Shown: one piece after another, positions 35,928-48,900 of the stretch
How the letters are laid out: each line of letters opens with the position of its first letter
How positions within the stretch are numbered: position 1 is the stretch's first letter
Assembly: GCA_032622095.1 (NCBI GenBank)
Contig: CP136061.1
Location: forward strand, 257,642,077 to 257,706,076
Origin: Siphonodentalium dalli
Lineage: Eukaryota; Mollusca; Scaphopoda; Gadilida; Siphonodentaliidae
Direction of reading: 5' to 3'
DNA: 64,000 nt
Position numbers and translations under genes: made by a program
Notes under the pieces: generated by a model
The model's database searches: none
What the model was told of the DNA's origin: nothing
Seen by the model: only the letters and a program-made list of their open reading frames with translations

Positions 35928-38010
35928 CCTTAGCAACGACTGAGAAATCGTCCCTCTAAAACTATACTATCTGCGTTGAGTTATAAAAAGATAGCTCAAC
36001 AACAATTGAGCAATCGCCCCCTTTAAAACCCTTATAATATCTTTAACAACGACGAGAAATCGCCCCCTATAAACTCAGTATAATCTTTTTAGCAACGACT
36101 GCGCAATCGTCCCTTTAAAACCCAATATAATCTCCATAACAACGACTGCGCAATCGTCCCTTTAAAACCCAATATAATCTCCATAACAACGACTGCGCAA
36201 TCGTCCCTTTAAAACCCAATATAATCTCCATAACAACGACTGCGCAATCGTCCCTTTAAAACCCAATATAATCTCCATAACAACGACTGCGCAATCGTCC
36301 CTTTAAAACCCAATATAATCTCCATAACAACGACTGCGCAATCGTCCCTTTAAAACCCAATATAATCTCCCTAACAACGACTGCGCAATCGTCCCTTTAA
36401 AACCCAATATAATCTCCCGAACAACGACTGCGCAATCGTCCCTTTAAAACCCAATATAATCTCCCTAACAACGACTGCGCAATCGTTCCTTTAAAACCCA
36501 ATATAATCTCCCTAACAACGAATGCGCAATCGTCCCTTTAAAACCCAATATAATCTCCCGAACAACGACTGAGCAATCGTCCCTTTAAAACCCAATATAA
36601 TCTCCCTAACAACGACTGAGCAATCGCCCCTTTAAAACCCATTATAATATCTTTAACGACTGCGAAATCGCCCCCTCTAAACTCAGTATAATCATTTTAG
36701 CAACGACTGAGAAATCATCTTCTAAACCCCATTATAATCTCCCTAACAACGACTGAGCATTTGCCCCCATTAAAACCCATTATAATCTCCATAACAACGA
36801 CTGTGCAATCGCCCCCTTTAAAACCCATTATCATCTCTTTAACAACGACTGAGAAATCGCCCTCTAAACCCATTATAATTTCCCTAACACGGACTGAATA
36901 ATCGCCCCCTTTAAAACCCATTATAATTTCGTTAAAAACGACTGAGCAATCGCTCCTCTAAAACCCATTATAATCTCCCTAACAACGACTGAGCAATCGC
37001 CCCTTTAAAGCCCATTATAATCTCCCTAACAACGACTGAGCAATCGCTCCTCTAAAACCCATTATAATCTCCCTAACAACGACTGAGCAATCACCCTTTA
37101 AAGCCCATTATAATCTACCTAACAATGACTGAGCAATCGCCCCTTTAAAACCCATAATAATCTCCCTAACAACGACTGAGCATTCGCCCCCTTTAAAACC
37201 ATTATAATTTCGTTAAAAACGACAGCAATCGCCCCTTTAAAATCCATTATAATCTCCCTAACAACGACTGAGCAATCGCCGCTTAAAAACCCATTATAAC
37301 CACTCTAACAACGACTGAGCAATCGCCCCTCTAAATATCAGTATAATCTCTGTAGCAACGACTGAGAAATCGCCCCCTTTAAAATCCAGTATAGTCTCTT
37401 TATAAAGGACCCATTATAATTTCCCTATCAACGACTGAGCAATCGCTCCTTTAAAATTCATCATCATCTCCCTAACAACGACTGAGCAGTCGCCCCCTTT
37501 AAAACCAATTATAATTTCCCCTAACAACCAACGACTGAGCAATCGCCACTTTAAACCCATTATAACCACTCTAACAACGACGGAGCAATCGCCCCTCTAA
37601 AACTCAGTATAATCTCTGTAGCAACGACTGAGCAATCGCCCCTTTAAAATCCAGTATAGTCTCTTTATAAAGGACCCATTATAATTTCCCTAACAACGAC
37701 TGAGCAGTCGCCCCTTTAAAATCCGTTATAATCACTCTAACAACGACTGAGCAATCACCCCCTTTAAAACCAATTATAATTTCCCTAACAACGACTGAGC
37801 AATCGCCCCTTTAAAACCCATTATAACCACTCTAACAACGACTGAGAAATCGCTCCTTTAAAATTCATTATCATCTCCCTAACAACGACTGAGCAATCGC
37901 CCCTCAAAAAACCATTATAATCTCCCTAACAAGAACCGAACAATCGCCCCTTTTAAAATCCAGTATAGTCTCTTTATAAAGGACCGAACAATCGCCCCCT
38001 ATAAAACCCT
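35928..38010. repeat. 47-bp satellite, ~44 units
   Basis: Units of TAACAACGACTGCGCAATCG then TCCCTTTAAAACCCAATATA and ATCTCCC. Units at about 36110-36600 are nearly identical, while those further out are diverged and length-variable. This is the pattern left by local homogenisation. Confidence 0.95.
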
Positions 38011-38336
38011 GCTATATATATTTCGTTGTAAATTTCACTACCCTAATTAACCTACTGTTAGATCTTTCATCAGTTATTTATACCAGACTGATGAACACGA
38101 TCCCGAAAACTGTAGATATATCAATTCCACTAGTGGCACCGTTATTTGGGACCATAGATTATGAGGGGAATGGAAAAACTAATCGAATTATCACCTAGAT
38201 GGCTAAAAGATTGCGTTTACACTGTCAAATCTCGCGAAAATGTATAATTTGGATCATTAGGAACCGTCACAAATCAGTCAAGAACCATCACAAATCGTCG
38301 ATAGAACGATTTCCGATGTTACAGTTCCTACACAGT

Positions 38337-38575
38337 GGCTATAATCATCGAGTTGAATAATAAAACAGATATCGTCTTATTTTTGACATGCAATACGAAA
38401 TGTCTGTGGTGTTGATAATTTCGCCCCTCTAAAACCCATTATAATCTCACTAACAACGACTGAGAAATCGCATCCCCTAAAAGCCCGCTATTATCATCGA
38501 GTTGAATAATAAAACAGATATCGTCTTATTTGACATGCAATACGAAATGTCTGGGGTTTAGATAATTTCACATTG
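38337..38575 (+). repeat. Direct duplication, ~155 bp apart
   Basis: ATCATCGAGTTGAATAATAA followed by AACAGATATCGTCTTATTT and GACATGCAATACGAAATGTC occurs at 38345 and again at 38495. An isolated 47-bp satellite unit (38423-38478) lies between, so unit and flank were duplicated together. Confidence 0.8.
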
Positions 38576-38956
38576 TTTGCATCGACGATGATAATGTGAA
38601 TTTTAAATAGATCATCAGTGCACAGAGAGTGTACACAGAATGCAAGAAACGTGTTGCGAATACTGGATAGTCCAGTGAGCGTTCGGTAACAAAGAGATTC
38701 CACTTCTAATGGTTGTGAGTGTGAATCTAAGTCTATGTTTACAACGACTGAATGTGCGGGGTGATTGTATGATATCTCTATAGCGTCACATATCAAGTGA
38801 TTTTACACGATCGTTAATTGTCAACAAGCGACTGACATAGGTGTATCTATAGTATCTAGACCATCAGTAATTCTGTGGAGGCACACACTGATTTTGTGTA
38901 ACTGATTTAACATTTTATTTCTTTCGTCGTCTACATTTACTACATGTTTACAATTA

Positions 38957-40382
38957 ACGCTACAGACGTCTAACCGCATCCACATACACGCTACAGACGT
39001 CTAACCGCATCCACATACACGCTACATACGTCTAACCGCATCCACATACACGCTACAGACGTCTAACCGCATCCACATACACGCTACAGACGTCTAACCG
39101 CAAACACATACACGCTACAGACGTCTTACCTCATCCACATACACGCTACAGACGTCTAACCGCATCCACATACACGCTACAGACGTCTTACCTCATCCAC
39201 ATACACGCTACAGACGTCTAACCGCAAACACATACACGCTACAGACGTCTAACCGCATCCACATACATGCTACATATGTCTAACCGCATCCAGATACACG
39301 CTACAGACGTCTAACCGCATCCACATACACGCTACATGCGTCTAACCGCATCCACATACACGCTACATACGTCTAACCGCATCCACATACACGCTACATA
39401 CGTCTAACCGCATCCACATACACGCTACAAACGTCTAACCGCATCCACATACACGCTACAGACGTCTAACCACATCCACATACACGCTACAGACGTCTAA
39501 CCGCGTCCACATACACGCTACAGACGTCTAACCGCATCCACATACACGCTACAGGCGTCTAACCGCATCCACATACACGCTACATACGTCTAACCGCATC
39601 CACATAAACGCTACAGACGTCTAACTGCAAACACATACACGCTACAGACGTCTAACCACATCCACATACACGCTACATACGTCTAACCGCATCCGCATAC
39701 ACGCTACATATGTCTAACCGCATCCACATACACTCTGCAGACGTCTAACCGCATCCACATACACGCTACATACGTCTAACCGCATCCACATACACGCTAC
39801 ATACGTCTAACCACATCCACGTACACGCTACAGACGTCTAACCGCATCAACATACACGCATGAATATAAACGCTACAGACGTCTAACCGCATCCACATAC
39901 ACGCAGGAATATAAACGCTACAGACGTCTAACCGCATCCACATACACGATACAGACGTCTAACCGCATCCACATACACGCTACAGACGTCTAACCGCATC
40001 CACATACACGCTACATACGTCTAACAACATCCACGTACACGCTACAGACGTCTAACCGCATCAACATACACGCATGAATATAAACGCTACAGACGCATAA
40101 CCGCATCCACATACATGCAGGAATATAAACGCTACAGACGTCTAACCGCATCCACATGCACGCTACAGACGTCTAACCGCATCCACATACACGCAGGAAT
40201 ATAAACGCCACATACGTCTAACCGCATCCACATACACGCAGGAATATAAACGCTACAGACGTCTAACCGCATCCACATACACGCAGGAATATAAACGCTA
40301 CAGACGTCTAACCGCATCCACATACATGCAGGAATATAAACGCTACAGACGTCTAACCGCATCCACATACACGCAGGAATAT
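38957..40382. repeat. 31-bp satellite grading into a 45-bp variant
   Basis: Units of ACGCTACAGACGTCTAACCG plus CATCCACATAC (31 bp). From about 39855 units acquire CGCAGGAATATAA and become 45 bp (15 codons), giving a repetitive minus-strand frame at 40132-40368. Most units carry the palindrome AGACGTCT. Confidence 0.95.
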
Positions 40383-41150
40383 CTTTTTGAGAGAGTATTT
40401 GGGGGGTTAACCCCGGGATTCTCGAATGGGCCGATAGGGCCTTTGCCTAGCCCCCCAGTTTAGCCTTTATTAGATAATACAAGAAGAAGAAAAATGAAGA
40501 AGCATTTTTTTAGTACAAATTTCTTCTTCTTTCCGTCGCTGGAATCCAGACGAGTGAGGAGTTAAGCCCCCTGGAACACTGTAGGTTGATGGTAGCTGCA
40601 GTGTCACAGAAAGTGTTGTTGCCTCGTCGGTGACGGTGATGGTGGACTCCTGCTATATGGTATCCGGAGTCCAGGCTGCTCCAAAGGGATGGCTGACGTG
40701 ATGGTGTAGTCAAATCCAAGGAGAAGAAGGCCAGCTGGAAGTCGTTCGGATGTCCTGGTAAGTTTTATCCAGCAGCTCATATCTTCTCCTGGTATCATCC
40801 CGTTGACGTCCTGAAGGACATCTCACACTCGCTGGGCTCCGGAGTCCAGATCTTAAACCGCTCTGGTGATCTAATAGCAGGAAACAGGCTCATATTCCAG
40901 CGAAGTAATGCGCCCTCCATTCTGTCAACAGAGCCGACCCGACAACCAAAATCTGAGATCGAAGCGGGATCAGATAATGGCTGTCGAGACATCCAGGCTA
41001 ATCCGCGACATACAGCACAGCCGAAACGACACACAGAGTAGTAATTTCGCTAAAATCCGGATTGAGAATCCGAAGCCGATTACGGTTGGCCGGAAATTTG
41101 AGGAAACTTCTAGCCACGTCCCTAGAACATGTGTCTGTTGTCTATACTGG
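40383..41150 (-). other. GC-richer block with broken minus-strand frames
   Basis: Directly after the satellite, composition rises and several minus-strand frames overlap: 40510-40719, 40604-40798 and 40795-41034. The last contains RWNMSLFPAIRSPERFKIW. Sequence sense appears to pass between frames, as in a frameshifted coding remnant. It may belong to the same element as 33.65-34.65 kb, split by satellites. No family recognised. Confidence 0.25.
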
Positions 41151-41280
41151 GACTATTGTGCAAAACGACTGCATTTAACGAAACAAGACATGAAATTGCT
41201 ATAATTTAAGACTAGATGATAGTACATACGTGTATCTGATAATCCATCGATACCATATATCCTACTATTTCTTGAATAAG

Positions 41281-41830
41281 CAGGGGGGTGAACAAATTTC
41301 TTCCGGCACGTATGCGGGGTGGGTGGGTGGTCAAAGCCACCAACAAGCAATTTTTTCCGCAACTAAAAAAAAAAATTCCTGCTTTTTTTTAGTGTTTTGG
41401 CAATGAGTTGGGCTTCAAAACCACTTTGAATCAGTTTGAATGAGAGAAATAATGTAATTCTAACTGGTAAACTGACTGCAGGCAGTTATCGTGTTGTATT
41501 TTGTTGCAAATTTTGAAATCCAAGATGGCCGCTGGCAGCCATGTTTTTTTGGCCGAATGACCTCAAAATTACTCATTCCTATTTACATGTCCATGTTAAC
41601 ATCCATGATAAATAGTATGCACAGAAATTCATATACAGCTGTTTACAGTGAATTTCCCCCCGCAGATCTCTGTTTTAGTGTTAAAAGGGGGGTGGGTGTC
41701 AAAAAATGGTTGGAAAAAACTGCCGAAAACGGAAAAAAATTTGGCGGTGGGGGTGGGTGGGTACAAATAATGATCGAAAGGGAAAAAATGCCATACGTGC
41801 CTGAATTTTTTTTCCGACCCCCCCCCCCTG
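41281..41830. mobile_element. G-tract MITE, copy 1 (550 bp)
   Basis: Starts CAGGGGGGTGAACAAATTTC and ends in a C-run CCCCCCCCTG. The 7-bp duplication GAATAAG flanks it (41274-41280 and 41831-41837). The terminal repeats read inwards through ACGTATG/CATACGT. The interior shares AAATCCAAGATGGCCGCTGG with copies 2 and 3. No transposase, so non-autonomous. Confidence 0.9.
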
Positions 41831-41837
41831 GAATAAG

Positions 41838-42902
41838 AAGAAACATTATAATAACGAACACAGCAGAAGACATATCCATGCAGGTTCATATGAATTCGGT
41901 CAATGGTGACTTATCCGCCGAATTCGAAATCGACATGCGTTCGGGCGGTATTTTAAGGATGGAATTATGAAATGGACATATGAAAGTGACAATCAACAAT
42001 GATTTGCAATTGCTTCGCCATCAACCGAAGTGCTCCCCCAGCGTTACTATCAATAGCGTTATTATTTGGCTAATTTCAGTAATATTCTCCCAGTTTACAT
42101 TCAATAGAACAAATTTGTCTCCACATTTAAAATTCTTTGATATATATCGTTTATATTCTGCAAAAATTTGTACACAAGAGACGTATTCTTATGTTTTATT
42201 GTGTTTTTAAACTCTGAGGTGGCAAAATCTCGGTTTGTTTACATTACGAACATTTGAGTCCGTAATCGGAATCCGAATCCCAATCGGATTACCACGAAAT
42301 TGAGATTACGGTCTGTTCGTTTACTGATTCTGCTAATTTCTGGTCTGTTCTTTTGCCGAACCAAGTCGTACGGGGACCAATCTGTAATCTGAATCCAGAA
42401 TCTGAATCGGATTTTAGCGAAATAACGCATCTGGGTACCAGCGTTGAACAAAGCCGGTCCGTGCTGGCTATTCCTGAAGATAAGCCGGTGAGTGATAATG
42501 ATCCGTGCTGGGCCGACGGTCTGTGGCGTACCCGAAGGTACGACCCTCTCCCACCGGCAACTCCGGCACGAATCCGTACTTCACAGTTACATGTACTAAG
42601 GATATACACGCATCATGCATGCACAATGCTAGAAGCGGAATCTCTCTAATAATAGCTGTATGGCCAGGGACTCCTCGGTTGAAGCCGTGTATAAATATAT
42701 GCATTTCATATATAGTTCCTTCAGTCACTGCCTTGAATACGTACACTTTAATGTGCCTCTTCAATGTGCCTTTGTCGTATATTTGTTGATAAACGTTATT
42801 CATAGCTTATCTCAAATAAAATATACTGGGATTAATGAGGTTAGAGAGCTGAAAGAAAATAAGCTCCTTAAAAACAAGAACCAGCATTAGTGTATCCACA
42901 TT
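41838..42902. other. No supported gene
   Basis: A mixed-composition segment (42290-42660) has overlapping frames on both strands. GAATCCGAATC-type short repeats near 42260-42420 explain part of this. No gene called. Confidence 0.3.
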
Positions 42903-43345
42903 TAAAGACATATTATGTACTCGTTCGGTGCGTGAAACTGATAAGTCAGTATTCAGGCGCTATGCAAACTGGAGGAATATAACATTCTACAAACATCGCC
43001 GAAAATATGAAACAATTCGACCGTACCACTCCATGGAAAACATCGTCAGAACTACGCTCAAATATAAATAGATTACTACTCGATTCGGGACGTATCTATC
43101 GGTGATAAACGAACGAAAACGATTTCGCCTCGAGAGTCACTGCATTGAATTAATATATATATAATGACGGTGTGTGTTGTCAATTTGGTTATAATAGTTT
43201 TAAAAATAACTACTTTAAACAAGACTATTCTCTATTTCTATTTGATCACCCTACCGGAGTGTTTCACATCACTTTAAGACCGAAGTACTACCGAATTATT
43301 TTCAATGGTGCATGGACTTGTAACGTCACAGGTCATTCGGTCGTA
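42903..43345 (+). repeat. Longest copy of the dispersed repeat
   Basis: Begins AAAGACATATTATGTACTCG and ends beyond a frame reading NDGVCCQFGY...KNNYFKQDY..FLFDHP.GVFHI (43163-43360). It aligns with the 3.3-3.9-kb copies in the same frame, with amino-acid identity kept better than expected for random decay. Confidence 0.5.
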
Positions 43346-43979
43346 CACGTCGAAGTTTGAAACATAGAAATTCCGTAGTAAATATGCTCACGGAATGCTT
43401 AAAATAATCATGGTTCCGCGTGGTACCACATTAGTAACTATAAAACTATATTTGCATCAAAGGGCAAAAGGATATAATCTAAAATATAAATCTTCATTTA
43501 TGAAGGAAAAATTGAAGAATATATATCTATAAAAAATGGTTTCACACACCCGGTAGTATAGACTTATATTATGTAATTTAACACGACACAGTGCGGCGGA
43601 TCGTCATTATTATGGGCATAACATCGTGTGTTCTCTGTTTTAATTCAAACAACGAGAAAGTAGGAATAACTCTATTGCAACATAGAGACATATTACGTTT
43701 TTTAGCACAAATGTTATCAAATATTTGCTGCTGAACAGTATATATGCTTTATTTTCTTACAATTAAGTTGTCAATGACACCGTAGCTCACCTCGATGAGG
43801 GGATATTGTTATACAGTTGAGCCAAAAGAGCGACAAAGGATGCGGAAAGTAGAAATGTTTTAGAGATACAAGAAGTCAACCCGAAGATCGAGCCATGAGT
43901 TTTGGAATAAATTGGATGTGAGTGAAAAAATGTTGGCCGTAATTTCTGTTTTTGGTTTCTGAAATAAATGAGATGCAGG
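43346..43979. other. No supported gene
   Basis: AT-rich sequence without recognisable features. Confidence 0.35.
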
Positions 43980-45560
43980 ATTAATGGGCTCAAATGTGAA
44001 ATTCAAGATGGCTACTTTCGACCATGTTTTTCAACGAATGTCGGATAAATTTGATGGCTGCCATATGAAGGTCATTCCGAAGATCCATATTACGCTTCGT
44101 ATAAGATGGGGGATGTGGCCTAGTTGTTGTGCCGAAGAATTCAGTCATGCAAAGTTTGGTAGAGCTGATTTTGGTTCTGTGAGAAGATGGAGTCGTTCTG
44201 GGGAATTAGCATTTATTTTTACAATAGAAGCATACGGAAATTCCGGTATAGTTGGAAGCGGTCCACACAACAATCAGAACTCCGGTTGTAATACGTGGAA
44301 AGTGACTGGCGGAGTTCCGGAACATAAAGTACATAACACAGTTTTAAAAATTCTTATATACAAAGCATGCACATGTGTGAATTAACGACGCAGGATTAGA
44401 TTAACAGATTTGTATTATAAAATATCCGATCACCGCAATGGCCTTAACAGTTTGACAAATAAGTTAGTATTAAAAGTAAAGCTTAGAATACGTGCGATGA
44501 ATGGTAATTAATGAGCACCCGATTGGGCAAGAATTGACAAGTTGTATATGATAAGCCAGATGATTAATACAAAGAAAAGGTTGGAATTGGGAGAAAGCAT
44601 AATCTAACAAAGAAACGAACTTAACTCGAATACGATAGAAACGAACCACACATCTCATACAGACAAACACATGTAGATAAACAATGAAATAATTGTCCAA
44701 AAATGAGCACTGGCATTACACTCGTGAAGTCCGAAATTAACAATACCACAAAAGTATAAAGACCAAGAAAGCCGCTGGCTGCCATGTTCATTAACGGATT
44801 TTGAGACATTCGATGGCTTCCTTCTATTGATCACCCAGAAAATTCACATGACGTTTGGAGACTATCGGATGGTGGGTGTGGCCTGTAGTTTGCACTGAAG
44901 GATTTAGTCACACAAACAGTAAAATCCAAGATGTCCGATGGGGGCCACGTTGTTTAACGAAGGTCGGAAAAATTATATGGATCCCATCTAGTGGTCATCC
45001 CGAACATCAATATGAAGATTGGTGACAATATGATAGGGGTGTGGTCTGTGTGCCAACGGATTTAGTCATCCAAAGCGTAAAATCTAAGATTGCTCATCGT
45101 CTAAATTCAGAAACTTCCATATAGAGCTGATCCTAAACATGCCTGTAAAATTTCAAAACAATAAAAATAAAATGTTGGCTGCAGAGTGTGGCGATTGATT
45201 CAAATGTGAAATCCAAGATGGCTGCTGGTGGCCATGTTTTAAAATGAAAATCGAAATAGATTCATTGCTCATTCATATGAAGTTTGGTGACAATCGGATG
45301 TATGGCACTGTCTGTGTTCTGTATGGTGTGAAAATGATTTAGTCATGCAAGGGGTACAATCAAAGATGGCTGGCAGCAGCAATGTTTTTTTTTATAGTAA
45401 ATCGTTCAAATTAGATAGCTCCCATAATAGAGGTAACATTAACGTGCCTGTAACTTTAAAAAACCATTTCCCAATAAATGTTGGATGCGGCCATTAATTC
45501 AAATGTGAAAACCAAGATGGCTGCTGGCGGTCATGTTTTTGTTTTAACGAAATCTAAATA
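43980..45560 (+). repeat. Diverged repeat array with AAGATGGC...GGCCATG core
   Basis: The phrase AAATGTGAAATCCAAGATGG followed by CTGCTGGTGGCCATGTTTT recurs at about 43993, 44918, 45080, 45205, 45352 and 45502, with shared intervening text (TTTGGTGACAATCGGATG, GATTTAGTCATGCAA). The same core lies inside the three G-tract MITEs. Confidence 0.65.
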
Positions 45561-45855
45561 TACTGGTTGAGGGTGTTGCCATTAATGGACATTAATGGCC
45601 GACTATCGGCCATTACCGTCAGTACTGACATGTATGATCATTAGTGTGCCTTTAGCGGCTGTGCTGACAATGACATGTAAGTGGAAAATTAGTTGGCCTT
45701 TGGGGGCTACCTTTAAAGCGCCAGGATAAACAATTGCCACTGGCTTCACGCTAATGGTTCTACTGAATGTAGCCTTGTTTTTAAAACAGTGATATGTTGA
45801 TGCATAAAGTTCAAAACGGCAATATGTAATTTTACTTCAACTTGCTCCGCCGTCA

Positions 45856-45862
45856 TATAAAT
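45856..45862 (+). promoter_or_regulatory. TATA box of gene 1
   Basis: TATAAAT, 62 bp before the putative start codon at 45924. This would place transcription initiation near 45886 and give a 5' UTR of about 40 nt. Inferred from position only. Confidence 0.4.
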
Positions 45863-45923
45863 GAAGTCGCAGTAAGTGTCCCATGTTGTCATTTCTTATC
45901 AAACCACAACACCTGAGGAATAC

Positions 45924-48900
45924 ATGCGCATATCGCCACCGGTCTACACAATGTACGGAACCGTAATTATATGGTTACTGGTAGCACTGCCCTGTGTCTT
46001 CTATGTGACCTTGACCGACGACGACCTTTACTTCTTGGAGCATCTACAATGGAGTTCCATACCCAAACACATCCGGATTCAGATTATGAAAGATGCCAGG
46101 ACCAAGGATAACACGTAAGATCATTTTTATATTGTTGGTTTGGGGATACTGCTACATGTAACCAAGATGTACTTTATTTTTTTGGCTCTTCAAATTTGTG
46201 GATAACACAATTGCAGATTGGCTGTAATCTGATGAAGATTGGCTAAAATATCGTGACTTTCGGGTCAGATTGTGGTATTATTCTGGTGGTAATCAATGGT
46301 TCAAAAAATATTTATTCGCCATATTGGACCACACTCAGAATGTATTATCTCTGGAACGTACTGATTAAAAAACTGAAAGAATTTTGAAAATCCATTGAGA
46401 AATACCAGCGCATTTGAATTAAGGGCAATTTTGTGTTAGGCTTAAAATTAGCCAAAATTACTTCCCAGCAATATCAATTTATTCGCTGTGGAAAGGCCTC
46501 CCTGTGTCAGTTCATTTTCCATGAATACATAAAACGTAGCGTTTGAGCTAAAAGTACCTTTTAGACAATTAAGCCCCGCCTCCCAAACACAAACCACCCT
46601 CCCCTAACGCTGGGTAGGTGAACATATATAGTGTTACCATCTTGTTGCTAACTGCCATCGATTTGCTGAATACAGACATATGGCCCTTTTATTGAATAAA
46701 ACTACATATCCCGGGGGGGGGGGGTGAAAAAAAAAATCCGGCACGTATGCCGGGGTGGGTGGGTGGTCGAAGCCACCAACAAGCAATTTTTTCCGCAACT
46801 AAAAAAAAAATTCCTGCTTGATTTTTAGTGTTTTGGCAATGAGTTGGGCTTCAAAACCACTTTGAATGAGAGAAATAATGTAATTCTAACTGGTAAACTG
46901 ACTGCAGGCAGTTATCGTGTTGTATTTTGTTGCAAATTTTGAAATCCAAGATGGCCGCTGGCAGCCATGTTTTTTTTGGCCGAATGACCTCAAAATGACT
47001 CATTCCTATTTACATGTCCATGTTAACATCCATGATAAATAGTATGCACAGAAATTCATATACAGCTGTTTACAGTGAATTTTCCCCCGCAAATCTCTGT
47101 TTTAGTGTTAAAAGGGGGGGGGTGGGTACAACAAATTATCGAAAGTGGAAAAATGCCATACGTGCCTGAATTTTTTTTCCGACCCCCCCCCCCCTGCATA
47201 TCCCAATAATATTCTGTGCAAAATGTGTGGGACCACATACAACAATGAGATGATTTACGCATTCGACTGCTCTTCTGTTGTTGCGACCAGCATGAGCAAC
47301 CATCTTTGGAATGTGATATTTGATCTTCATGGCGTAAAAACATTCAAATCACTTTATTCACTGTCAGTCGAAAATCTCTTGCCGTTCGCTCTTGTAAGCA
47401 CCACACACCAAGTATACCACAGGGCTCCATACGATGGAAATGTACATTGCCTGTTAATAGATACTGCCAGTATTTCACTGAATGTGTGCTCTCTGTTCAG
47501 GGATGGAACTCTGCCACTCTCCTAAAAGCAAAATTTACGGGTTTATTCGTCTGATTCTTGGTACTTAGACTGAAAGTCTAAGCTGTCGCTAACATTCTAG
47601 CTTCAGTAGTGCCGCAACACTACTGTACATTAGACGCATATTACATTGAACATAGTGTATACAATTAATGTACACATGTAAATTTACCTGCTTGCATTTT
47701 GGGGGAATAAAGAATATTGACCAACTAAAATTACTTCCCAACAACATTAATTTATACACTGTTCAAAACTGTGGAAAAACCTCCCTATGTCAGTTTCCAT
47801 GAATACATAAAACGTAGTGTTTGAGCTAAATGTACCTCCTAGACAATTTAGCCCCACACACACAACAACTCCCTTAAAGTTGGGCGGGTGAACATATATC
47901 AGCTCGACTATTCACTCAAGCATACATGCAACATCGTCTGAGCTTTGGGCACTAATCAGAAAGCTTTAAATGACTGAAACTTCCAGAAAAGGGCACTCTT
48001 TTAAGTTATAGGTATTGTATACTAGTAAATGCCGAAAAGACACAACTTGTGGTAATCATACAGCACATTGAAGCACTTTCCACGACCAAGCTAATATTAG
48101 TTACCATGCAGAATTAATCGACACATTTTTCTCTTCACACGGTAGTGTATTTGATCTAACCTGAGTTAAAGGGATACTGTACACTAAATCCGGTCTTTTG
48201 TGGGTCCATCTCCTTTTATACTCAACATAATATATGCAACAAATGAATGAATTTGAGTCATGGATTATAGTGAATTATAATGAAAATGAATTAATGGTTG
48301 GAGTCATAAATGTATTTTCATTATAATTACCATGTTGTTTGCATCGTTCATAGAGCGCATGAGTGTATTTTGCACTAATCCATGGCTCAAATTCATCATT
48401 TGTGGCATATATTATGTGGAGTATAAAAGGAGATGGTCCCATAAATGGACGGATTTAGTGTACAGTACCTATTTAAATGTGAAGAGTATCATAATTACTT
48501 TGCAGCCATTGGTGTTGCATCAATGACGAGAAGGCGCCGATGGTTCAGAAGACGAAGGTCGTTGCTAAGCACGTGCTCGATGCGTTCTCACAGAAGGTGG
48601 GATACACGTCGTGTGGCGCTCTGGGCTCCGGTCGGTGTAGCAAATATGACGTCGCATACAGGTACATGAATATAATTGTGCACAATTATGTCACCCCGGC
48701 CTTCTGATTACATGTTAACAACATATTATGGACTTGTTCGGGTGCGTGAAACTAACAAGTTAGTATTCAGGTGCTATGCCAACTGGAGTAATGTAGCATT
48801 CTACTAACATCACCGTAAATCTGACGCAAATCTACTGTACCACTCCACAGAAAACATCTTCTGAACAACGCTCAATTGTGAATATTTACTTCTCGATTCG

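Noticed and set aside
41491-41970. 159-codon ORF
   Set aside because: It runs through the G-tract MITE and its conserved noncoding interior; the other MITE copies do not keep the frame.
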